Assembly (NCBI GenBank): GCA_964514665.1
Contig: CAZESH010000029.1
Coordinates: forward strand, 1-24,101
Source: CAZESH01 sp964514665
Lineage (GTDB): Bacteria; Bacillota; Bacilli; Paenibacillales; KCTC-25726
Length of the DNA stretch: 24,101 bases
Direction: 5' to 3'
Shown piece by piece: positions 16,268 to 22,970 of this stretch. Numbering within the stretch: the first letter of the stretch is position 1; each line of letters begins with the position of its first letter. The position numbers were made by a program, and so were the translations under genes. The notes beneath the pieces are model-generated. The model did not search any database, had not been told where the DNA came from, and was given only the letters and a program-made list of their open reading frames with translations.

Positions 16268-17569
16268 ATGGTTTGGTGGCTGATCGTTGTGCTGTTTTTT
16301 GGAGGCCTGCTGATTGCTTTTTTCAGCGGTATTCCGATAGCCATATCCTTTTTTCTAGTAGATATTGTAGCCATGTATTTTGTGATGGGGCCGGGATTCA
16401 GCGATCAGTTGATCGGCAGCGTCTATGATTCCTTAGTCAAATTCACCTTGACGCCTGTTCCCTTGTTTGTTCTGATGGGTGAAATATTATTTCATTCCGG
16501 CTTGGCGATCAAGGCGCTTGGCAGCATTGAAAAATGGTTGGGAAGACTTCCCGGAAGATTAAGTGTATTGAGCGTCGTCTCGGGTGCGCTATTTGCCAGC
16601 CTCAGCGGCTCCACAATTGCCAATACGGCCATGCTGGGCTCCCTGCTCACCCCGGAAATGCAAAAAAGAAACTACCACAAAACGATGATTGTCGGTCCTA
16701 TCATTGCTTCCGGAAGCTTGGCGATGATGATTCCGCCAAGCACGCTGACCGTTGTTTTTGGAAGCTTGGCCGGCATTTCCGTCGGCGATCTGCTCATCTC
16801 AGGATTGGTTCCCGGTTTGCTGATGGCAGGGTTGTATATTCTATATACGGTAGGAAGGTGCTGGTTGAATCCACAGCTTGCACCGGCTTATGAGGTAGAG
16901 AAGGTTTCTGCAGCAGAAGTGGCCACGGAGTCGCTGCGAAACGTGCTTCCTTTGGGAGTGATCATTCTGCTTACAGTAGGCGCTATTTTCTTCGGGCTGG
17001 CTACACCGACCGAAGCGGCTGCTGTCGGAGCTCTGGGCTCGTTTGTCGTTGCCAGGATATTCGGAGATTTGAATCGGATGGTGATCAAAAAATCAATGCT
17101 AAGCTCACTGCGGGTGACTGCGATGATTTTGATCATTGTTGCCGCGTCAACTGCATTCAGTCAGGTGCTGGCATTCTCGGGAGCTTCCCAGCAGCTGATG
17201 CAATTGTTGGCGAATTTGCCGTTTTCGCCATTTTGGGTCATGCTCGGCATGCTGGCGCTTGTTTTCTTTTTGGGCATGTTTATTGAAGAAGTATCGATCA
17301 TGATGATCACTTTGCCGATTTTTATGCCGATTGTCTCGACTTTAAATATCGATCCGATCTGGTTTGGCATCCTTATGCTCTTGGTATTGGAAATTTCGCT
17401 GCTTACTCCGCCCGTAGGGCTGCTTCTCTACACGATCAAAGGTGTGACACCGGAAGAAATCACCATGAGCGATATATGGAAGGCGGCAATACCGTATGTG
17501 ATCTGCGGTTTGGCGGCTGTCGCGATTATTTTGAAATTCCAAATTATCGCTACTCTATTCGTTCGGTAA
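16268..17569 (+). CDS. dctM: TRAP transporter large membrane subunit, DctM family
   Basis: The 433-residue protein has about a dozen hydrophobic segments and is the ion-coupled transport subunit of the TRAP system. Hallmarks are FSGIPIAISFFLVD, the SGALFASLSGSTIANTAMLG hairpin, and IIASGSLAMMIPPSTLTVVFG, plus the second-repeat LATPTEAAAVGALG and LEISLLTPPVGLLLY. These correspond to the conserved sodium and substrate sites. The frame opens at 16208 inside dctQ, but ATG 16268 with AAGGAG 8 bp upstream is the family start, 19 bp after the dctQ stop. This completes a full DctPQM transporter. A weak hairpin follows at 17612-17634. Secure assignment. Confidence 0.95.
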   Translation: MVWWLIVVLFFGGLLIAFFSGIPIAISFFLVDIVAMYFVMGPGFSDQLIGSVYDSLVKFTLTPVPLFVLMGEILFHSGLAIKALGSIEKWLGRLPGRLSVLSVVSGALFASLSGSTIANTAMLGSLLTPEMQKRNYHKTMIVGPIIASGSLAMMIPPSTLTVVFGSLAGISVGDLLISGLVPGLLMAGLYILYTVGRCWLNPQLAPAYEVEKVSAAEVATESLRNVLPLGVIILLTVGAIFFGLATPTEAAAVGALGSFVVARIFGDLNRMVIKKSMLSSLRVTAMILIIVAASTAFSQVLAFSGASQQLMQLLANLPFSPFWVMLGMLALVFFLGMFIEEVSIMMITLPIFMPIVSTLNIDPIWFGILMLLVLEISLLTPPVGLLLYTIKGVTPEEITMSDIWKAAIPYVICGLAAVAIILKFQIIATLFVR

Positions 17570-17611
17570 AGCCAAAATAAAATCAAGTTGAATCTATGAA
17601 CGGCATTGCAG

Positions 17612-17634
17612 ACGGCCTCGCATTTGGAGGTCGT
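17612..17634 (+). terminator. Weak terminator after dctM
   Basis: ACGGCCTC (17612-17619) pairs with GAGGTCGT (17627-17634) across a 7-nt loop, with one G-U pair. The following TTGTGCTTTT tract is interrupted, so termination may be partial and some transcripts could continue into the alcohol dehydrogenase. Confidence 0.55.
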
Positions 17635-17714
17635 TTGTGCTTTTCCGGGAAGCCCGAATGAACAATATGGGCTTGACTATGCGTGAAGATTATGCAAATA
17701 TAAGCTTGTAGAAC

Positions 17715-17726
17715 TTGTATGTACAA
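17715..17726. promoter_or_regulatory. Operator-like inverted repeat, copy A
   Basis: TTGTATGTACAA is an inverted repeat TTGTA-TG-TACAA. Its reverse complement is identical to copies B and C. It lies 141 bp before copy B in the gap between dctM and the alcohol dehydrogenase. Confidence 0.6.
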
Positions 17727-17776
17727 CTTTGCCGATCCTATTCCGGTTAGCGATCATTCATTCTTTTTTTGATATG

Positions 17777-17819
17777 AAAAAACAGGGGCTTTTGTACATT
17801 TAACCTGTCCCTGTTTTAT
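17777..17819. terminator. Bidirectional terminator-like hairpin with a 19-nt loop
   Basis: AAAACAGGGG (17779-17788) pairs with TCCCTGTTTT (17808-17817), one G-U wobble. It has T runs in both reading directions, better on the minus strand. The loop contains TTGTACATTTAA, which shares its left half with the nearby operator repeats. It may end transcription from dctM or act as a regulatory structure. Confidence 0.5.
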
Positions 17820-17832
17820 CATTTTTAAATAT

Positions 17833-17846
17833 TACAAGCGCTTTCA
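17833..17846 (-). promoter_or_regulatory. cre-like site upstream of the alcohol dehydrogenase
   Basis: Read on the minus strand, TGAAAGCGCTTGTA fits the cre pattern TGNAANCGNWNNCA except for T instead of C at the thirteenth position. The core AAGCGCTT is a perfect palindrome. It lies 9 bp before operator copy B, pointing to joint carbon-source and specific control. Confidence 0.55.
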
Positions 17847-17855
17847 ATTTTTTTA

Positions 17856-17867
17856 TTGTACATACAA
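17856..17867. promoter_or_regulatory. Operator-like inverted repeat, copy B
   Basis: TTGTACATACAA, an inverted repeat TTGTA-CA-TACAA. With flanks, 15 bases (ATTGTACATACAAGG) are identical to copy C, which starts 42 bp downstream, about four helix turns. The form TTGT-N4-ACAA resembles sites of GntR/FadR-type regulators. Confidence 0.7.
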
Positions 17868-17871
17868 GGTG

Positions 17872-17886
17872 AAGCGATCATCGCTT
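17872..17886. promoter_or_regulatory. Perfect 15-bp palindrome between operator copies
   Basis: AAGCGAT-C-ATCGCTT is a perfect 7-1-7 inverted repeat lying between operator copies B and C. It has no T tract and is too short for a terminator, so a protein-binding site is the simplest reading. Confidence 0.45.
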
Positions 17887-17897
17887 TATCGCAGATA

Positions 17898-17909
17898 TTG
17901 TACATACAA
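17898..17909. promoter_or_regulatory. Operator-like inverted repeat, copy C
   Basis: Second exact copy of TTGTACATACAA, 80 bp before the alcohol dehydrogenase start. No good -35/-10 pair was found between here and the gene; TATATC at 17957-17962 is a weak -10 candidate. Confidence 0.7.
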
Positions 17910-17989
17910 GGCTGAAGAGATGACCGAAAAAGCTTTTTGCTTTTAGGATTTCATCATATATCACAAATTTACTATTGGAGGTAGGATTC

Positions 17990-19165
17990 ATGAATCACTT
18001 TGAATTTCAAAATCCGACTAAAATTTTATTCGGTAAAGGGATGGTTGAACGGCTGGGCGAGCAAATTAAGCCCTATGGCAAAAAAATCCTGTTGGTTTAC
18101 GGAGGCGGCAGCATTAAACGAAGCGGTCTGTATGATACAGTGGTCAAACAGTTGAATGGGATTGGCGCCAGCTTCCATGAGCTTCCCGGAATAGAGCCCA
18201 ATCCCAGATTGTCTACAGTCAAAAAGGGAATCGAGCTTTGCCGTCAGCATGGAGTCGAGTTTATTTTGGCAGTAGGCGGAGGCAGTGTGCTTGATGCGGC
18301 GAAGGCTGTTGCTGCGGGCGTTCATTACAAAGGGGATGTATGGGACTTTTTCTTGATGAAAGCTTCGGAGGAGGATGCGAAGGATGCCCTTCCGCTGGGC
18401 ACGGTCTTGACGCTCTCCGCTACAGGCTCGGAGATGAACGGCAATACGGTCGTGAGCAATTGGGAGGAAAAACAAAAGCGTTCGTTCGGCAGTCTTTACA
18501 CGTTTCCGCGTTTCTCCATTTTGGATCCCGTTATGACCTATTCGGTGCCGAGGGATCAGACGGTGAACGGGATCGTCGATATGATGGCGCATGTATTTGA
18601 ACAATATTTCAGCAAAACGGAGAATACGCCGCTGCAAGAGCGTTTTTGCGAATCGATCCTGCAAACCGTGATTGAGAATGCGGAAACCGCATTGCGCGAA
18701 CCGGAAAATTACGCAGCCAGAGCAAATTTGATGTGGTCCGGCACGATGGCGCTAAACGGAGGCTTGATCAGTGTCGGAATGGAGAACGATTGGGCATGTC
18801 ATGTGATCGAACACGAAGTCAGCGCGATCTATGATATTCCACATGGGGCCGGTTTGGCGATTATTTTCCCAAACTGGATGAAGTATGTGTATCAAGAGCG
18901 GATTGATCGTTTCGCCCAATTCGCGACCCGGGTATGGCAGATTGAAGCCGCTGGAAAATCCCAGGAAGAGCTGGCTTTGGCGGGCATTGAAGCGACCCGT
19001 TCCTTCTTTACCCGCATCGGCGCCCAGTCCAGATTGGCGGATTTCGGTATTGACGCAACCCACTTGCAGCGCATGGCGGAGGAAGCGACCCGTTTCGGCG
19101 CATTCGGTTCATTCAAGAAAATAGAAAAGCAGGATGTTGTGGCGATCTTGGAAATGTGCTTGTAG
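17990..19165 (+). CDS. Iron-type (group III) alcohol dehydrogenase, butanol dehydrogenase-like
   Basis: The 391-residue protein belongs to the iron-dependent alcohol dehydrogenases and is closest in layout to the BdhA/YugJ/YqhD branch: NHFEFQNPTKILFGKGM at the start, GGGS at 96-99 for cofactor binding. Metal ligands can be placed as D197 and H201 (DMMAH), H271, and H285 in DIPHGAGLA, with the same 14-residue spacing of the last two as in YqhD. It should interconvert aldehydes and alcohols with NAD(P)H in the cytosol. ATG 17990 has GGAGG 8 bp upstream; a TTG at 17975 overlaps that site and is rejected. It opens the three-gene run with the Gfo/Idh and isomerase genes, behind the operator cluster. 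Natural substrate unknown. Confidence 0.93.
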   Translation: MNHFEFQNPTKILFGKGMVERLGEQIKPYGKKILLVYGGGSIKRSGLYDTVVKQLNGIGASFHELPGIEPNPRLSTVKKGIELCRQHGVEFILAVGGGSVLDAAKAVAAGVHYKGDVWDFFLMKASEEDAKDALPLGTVLTLSATGSEMNGNTVVSNWEEKQKRSFGSLYTFPRFSILDPVMTYSVPRDQTVNGIVDMMAHVFEQYFSKTENTPLQERFCESILQTVIENAETALREPENYAARANLMWSGTMALNGGLISVGMENDWACHVIEHEVSAIYDIPHGAGLAIIFPNWMKYVYQERIDRFAQFATRVWQIEAAGKSQEELALAGIEATRSFFTRIGAQSRLADFGIDATHLQRMAEEATRFGAFGSFKKIEKQDVVAILEMCL

Positions 19166-19215
19166 TCAACTTGTGTTCGTACTGACTAAGAAAGACTGAG
19201 AAAGGGTGTATGGCG

Positions 19216-20340
19216 ATGAGCGATGTCAAAAAAATTACGGTGGCTATTGTCGGTTTAGGTTTCGGCAAGGAATTCATCCCGATTTATCAGCAGCATCCGA
19301 ACATTGATAAAGTGGCGATTTGTTCAAGAAACAGCAAAACCGTGAACGAAGTCGGCGATAAATTCCGGATTGATGAGAATCTGCGTTTTACGAATTTTGA
19401 TGATATGCTGCAGCGCGACGATATTGATGCGGTACACATCGTGACGCCCATTCTCGAGCACGCCAAGCAGACGATTGCTTCACTCGAAGCCGGCAAGCAC
19501 ACGGCCTGTACGGTTCCGATGGGAACCACGCTGGAGCAATTGGAAGCGATCGTGAAAGCCAAGAATGACGCCAAAAAGGTTTACATGATGATGGAAACAG
19601 CTCTCTATACACGAGAGTATCTATATGCCAAGGAACTGGTTGCGAGCGGAAAATTGGGCAGGATCCAATTTTTGCGCGGCTCTCATATGCAGAACATGGG
19701 TCTTGAAGGGTGGCCGGAATATTGGCTCGGTTTTCCGCCTATGCACTACGGAACGCATGCGATCGCACCGCTGCTGCAGCTTGCCGATGCCGTTCCTGAA
19801 TACGTCGTATGCCATGGCTCGGGATCCATCAGTGAACAGCTGGCCCAAAAATATGGCTCGCCGTTTGCGGTGGAGACCGCGACATTCAAGCTGAAGAACT
19901 CCAATGTGATTGCCGAGGCAACGCGTTCATTGTATGAGACGGTAAGGCAGTATCGTGAAAGCTTTGATGTTTATGGCGATAAGATGGCATTCGAATGGGA
20001 ACAAGTCGAGGATGAGGGAGCGGCTCTATTCGAAGGTGGAGAAAGCGCAAGGAGAATCAAAGTGCCGGATACCGATCATTTGCTGCTCAAGGAAATCGCC
20101 AGCTTTACAAAAAAGGAATTGATCGACGATCCGAACCATGTTTCCTTTGTTCAAGGCGCAGGACACGGGGGTTCGCATCCGCATTTGGTCCAGGAATTTG
20201 TCAGTGCGATCATGGAGGGACGGAATTCGGAAATTGACGCCGTGCTGTCGGCCTATTATACGGGGGCGGGGATTTGTGCCCATGAGTCGGCGTTAAAAGG
20301 CGGCGAAAAGGTGTATATCCCGGAATTTGAAAAGCTGTAA
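19216..20340 (+). CDS. Gfo/Idh/MocA-family oxidoreductase lacking the EKP motif
   Basis: This 374-residue protein has the family's Rossmann domain (VAIVGLGFGKEF, glycines 13-17) and the C-terminal alpha/beta domain. These enzymes oxidise or reduce sugars and cyclitols with NAD(P). The usual EKP motif, whose lysine is catalytic, reads TVP here (T99-V100-P101, in ACTVPMGTT), although the flanks are conserved. The second active-site region reads MHYGTHAIAP (176-185) and keeps histidines. The protein may use other residues or have a non-redox role. ATG 19216 has AAAGGG 9 bp upstream; ATG 19210, two codons earlier, is 3 bp from it. It is 50 bp after the dehydrogenase and 52 bp before the isomerase, probably one operon. 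Confidence 0.9.
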   Translation: MSDVKKITVAIVGLGFGKEFIPIYQQHPNIDKVAICSRNSKTVNEVGDKFRIDENLRFTNFDDMLQRDDIDAVHIVTPILEHAKQTIASLEAGKHTACTVPMGTTLEQLEAIVKAKNDAKKVYMMMETALYTREYLYAKELVASGKLGRIQFLRGSHMQNMGLEGWPEYWLGFPPMHYGTHAIAPLLQLADAVPEYVVCHGSGSISEQLAQKYGSPFAVETATFKLKNSNVIAEATRSLYETVRQYRESFDVYGDKMAFEWEQVEDEGAALFEGGESARRIKVPDTDHLLLKEIASFTKKELIDDPNHVSFVQGAGHGGSHPHLVQEFVSAIMEGRNSEIDAVLSAYYTGAGICAHESALKGGEKVYIPEFEKL

Positions 20341-20392
20341 GCGGCGGAGAACAAGAGGATGGCAAATTCAGCGATGAATGAGGGGATTGGCA

Positions 20393-21241
20393 ATGAAAAT
20401 CGGTGTGAACACTTGGGTTTGGGCATCGCCTTTCCGTACGGAAAGCTTTGATTTGCTGTATAAAATCAGCGAAATGGGTTTCGATCTCGTGGAAATTCCG
20501 CTCGATGATCCCGAATTGATCGATCTGCCGAGCTTAAAGCAGGTGCTTGCAGATACCGGCTTATCGGTAACGATTTGCGGTGCGTTCGGAGCGCAAAGAG
20601 ATATTTCCAATGAAGACGCCCGCATCCGTGAAATCGGAAAAGCTTATCTCATCAATTCCATTCAAATCGCGGAGTATTTAGGCAGCCGCTTGTTTGCCGG
20701 ACCGGTCTATTCGGCGGTCGGCAAAACCCGACTGGTGTCTCAGGAGCAAAGACTGAGGGAACGGCAGTGGTGCGTCGAGATTTTGAGGGAGATCGCCCCC
20801 ATTGCCGCTGATTGCGGAGTGACGGTCGGGGTGGAGCCGCTTAATCGGTTTGAGACGGACATGATCAACCTGGCGGATCAAGCCGTCGAATTGATCAGGG
20901 AAATCGCAAGCCCTGTTTATAAGGTGCATCTGGATACCTTTCACAGCAACATCGAAGAGAAAAGCATACCGGAAACGATCCGCAGACTGGGGGCGGACAT
21001 GCTTTGCCATCTCCATGCTTGCGAGAACGACAGGGGCGCTCCCGGCAGCGGCCATCTCGATTGGACGGGAATCAAGCAAGCGCTGGACGAAATTGGTTAC
21101 CGCGGGGCGGCCGTGATCGAATCGTTTACACCCGGGTCGAAGGAAATCGCCAAAGCGGCTTCCATTTGGAGACCTCTGGCTTCGAGCCAGAATTTGCTGG
21201 CTTCCGAGGGCAGGCAATTTCTAAATCAGCTTTTTAACTAA
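20393..21241 (+). CDS. Sugar isomerase/epimerase, tagatose/psicose 3-epimerase type
   Basis: The 282-residue TIM-barrel protein belongs to the xylose-isomerase-like AP-endonuclease-2 superfamily. Its motifs fit the D-tagatose/D-psicose 3-epimerase branch: VGVEPLNRFETD, HLDTFHSNIEEKS, HLHACENDRGAPGSGHLDW and VIESF. By alignment of spacing, the metal ligands are E148, D181, H208 and E243; E148 and E243 are also the catalytic pair in that family. It would epimerise a ketose or a related hydroxy-ketone at C3. ATG 20393 has GAGGGG 7 bp upstream and gives the normal family start MKIGVNTWVW; the in-frame ATG 20378 does not. It is the last gene before a hairpin at 21266-21298. Exact sugar not assignable. 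Confidence 0.9.
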   Translation: MKIGVNTWVWASPFRTESFDLLYKISEMGFDLVEIPLDDPELIDLPSLKQVLADTGLSVTICGAFGAQRDISNEDARIREIGKAYLINSIQIAEYLGSRLFAGPVYSAVGKTRLVSQEQRLRERQWCVEILREIAPIAADCGVTVGVEPLNRFETDMINLADQAVELIREIASPVYKVHLDTFHSNIEEKSIPETIRRLGADMLCHLHACENDRGAPGSGHLDWTGIKQALDEIGYRGAAVIESFTPGSKEIAKAASIWRPLASSQNLLASEGRQFLNQLFN

Positions 21242-21265
21242 AAAGAGTCAAGCAGGGTAAAATAG

Positions 21266-21312
21266 GGGCAGGCCAAATTCGAGCAAATTTGCCTGTCCTT
21301 CCTGTTGTTTTT
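21266..21312 (+). terminator. Probable terminator after the epimerase gene
   Basis: GGGCAGG (21266-21272) pairs with CCTGTCC (21292-21298) and, after one bulged C, CAAATT (21274-21279) pairs with AATTTG (21286-21291) around a 6-nt loop. The T tract begins about 8 bp after the stem, which weakens it, so some read-through to the regulator genes is possible. Confidence 0.6.
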
Positions 21313-21353
21313 TGCACCATAAGCGAGTTCATAATTAAAGGCGGGATACGAGC

Positions 21354-22958
21354 ATGTACCATATGTTGATCGTCGAGGACGAGCCGAGACAAATAAAGGC
21401 TTTGGTTAATGTGATCCGGCAGCTTCAGCCGGAAATTGCCGTTTCCGAGGCTTACGACGGACGGATGGCGTTGGAATTTATCGAGAACCATCCCGTGGAT
21501 GTCGTGATCACGGATATCCGTATGCCCAACATGGACGGGATGAAATTGATCGAAGCGTTGCACCAGGCAAAAAACGCCCCGAAAATTATTTTGTTGAGCG
21601 GCTATGGTGAATTTGAATATGCGCAAAGAGCAATCAAATACGGCGTTTTTGATTATTTGGTGAAACCGATAGGCAAAGCGGATATTGAAAAGCTTTTGCG
21701 CAAGCTGGAGCAAACGCTGATGCAGGAACGCAACGAAAAAATGGAAATGCAGAGCTTGACCAAAAAATTGGATGATGCCTTTCCCGTTTATTTGACCCAT
21801 TTGCTTCATAAACGCATGAACGGCTCGATCAGCGAGGCGGAAGCAAACGAATTGGAACAGATATTCATGTGGAAGGGACCGGGAATGGCGGCGGCTGCGG
21901 AGATCGGCAAATTCGACAGATTTGTCGCCGGGCATTCCGATGATGAAATCGAAAACACGATGCTGGCAATTTTGGACTTGATAAAGGAGCATACGAAATC
22001 GCTCGGCTCTTCCTTTTCATTTGGCATGGAAGGCACAAGAAACAAATTCATCACGATCATCAATTTGCGGCAAAATTCCGTGCGTTATATCCAGGAAGCG
22101 GCCGCCCGTTTGGAAGTATTGATTGCGGACGTTAAAATGGAGTTTGGATTGGAGCTGACCATCGGTCTTAGCCGGGGAGCAGACGATATTTTTGGAGAGA
22201 TCAAGACCAGCTATGAGCAAGCTGTCGTTTCCCTCAGCAAAAAATTTTATCATGGCTTGGGCAAGGTGATTCCCTACGGGGAAGTCAAAACCACGAACGA
22301 ACCCTTTCATTTATATAACAAGGAAGCGGATATCAAAAATGCTTTGCGCAAATCGGATTCAGAGGCGATTTCCCGTATCATCAACGACTATTTCGATCAG
22401 ACCGTTTCGTTATTCGCCATGGAGCCGGAGCAGATCAAAGATGAGCTTATCCATGTGATGTTGAATCAGCTCGGTTTGCTGAAGCATTTAATGACAGAAC
22501 AGAGTTATCTTCAATGGGTAGCGGAAATCAGGGAAACTTTAATCAAATGTGAAGACTATCGGGAATTAAGGCACAGCAGCAAAAGCTTGTTCCGCAAGAT
22601 GATTGATCTGACCCGGCCTCGCGAGGATAAAAATGCATTGATTATCCAGGAATGCCAGAGATATATTGAAACCCACTACGCAGAGGATCTTTCGCTCGAC
22701 ACGCTTTCAAGCAAATATCATTTCAATGCGTCTTATTTCAGCAATTTATTCAAAACCCACGCAGGTATCGGCCTGTCCGAATATGTGATCAAAATCAGAG
22801 CGCAAAAAGCGCAGGAGCTTCTATTGAAAACCGACGATAAAATGTCTGAAATCGCCCTGAAGGTAGGATACAAGGATGCCCCGTATTTCATCCGCATATT
22901 CAAAAGGGAATACGGCATCTCGCCGCATAAATACAGACACTTGAACGGCAACGGGTGA
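21354..22958 (+). CDS. Response regulator with AraC-type DNA-binding domain (YesN type)
   Basis: The 534-residue protein starts with a receiver domain: acidic pocket E8/D9, phospho-acceptor D54 in VITDIRMPNMDG, S82 and K104. A central region of about 300 residues follows, and then a C-terminal AraC pair of helix-turn-helix motifs (about 425-530) with SLDTLSSKYHFNASYFSNLF and MSEIALKVGYKDAPYFIRIF. This is the YesN layout common in Paenibacillus, where it usually controls a nearby sugar uptake or catabolic operon. ATG 21354 follows an imperfect AAAGGCGGG. ATG 21363 is possible. A kinase gene begins 12 bp after its stop, giving a two-gene unit. Its target may lie outside the window or be the upstream catabolic genes; no binding site is recognised. 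Confidence 0.94.
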   Translation: MYHMLIVEDEPRQIKALVNVIRQLQPEIAVSEAYDGRMALEFIENHPVDVVITDIRMPNMDGMKLIEALHQAKNAPKIILLSGYGEFEYAQRAIKYGVFDYLVKPIGKADIEKLLRKLEQTLMQERNEKMEMQSLTKKLDDAFPVYLTHLLHKRMNGSISEAEANELEQIFMWKGPGMAAAAEIGKFDRFVAGHSDDEIENTMLAILDLIKEHTKSLGSSFSFGMEGTRNKFITIINLRQNSVRYIQEAAARLEVLIADVKMEFGLELTIGLSRGADDIFGEIKTSYEQAVVSLSKKFYHGLGKVIPYGEVKTTNEPFHLYNKEADIKNALRKSDSEAISRIINDYFDQTVSLFAMEPEQIKDELIHVMLNQLGLLKHLMTEQSYLQWVAEIRETLIKCEDYRELRHSSKSLFRKMIDLTRPREDKNALIIQECQRYIETHYAEDLSLDTLSSKYHFNASYFSNLFKTHAGIGLSEYVIKIRAQKAQELLLKTDDKMSEIALKVGYKDAPYFIRIFKREYGISPHKYRHLNGNG

Positions 22959-22970
22959 GGGGGATTTGAA

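Noticed and set aside
17673..17704. TTGACT and TATAAG as a promoter before operator copy A
   Set aside because: The spacer is 20 bp, too long for a normal sigma-A promoter, and no gene starts soon after. Kept only as a weak possibility.
21234..21992. Minus-strand open frame (252 codons) opposite the response regulator
   Set aside because: It overlaps a clear receiver domain and the terminator hairpin, with no family resemblance.
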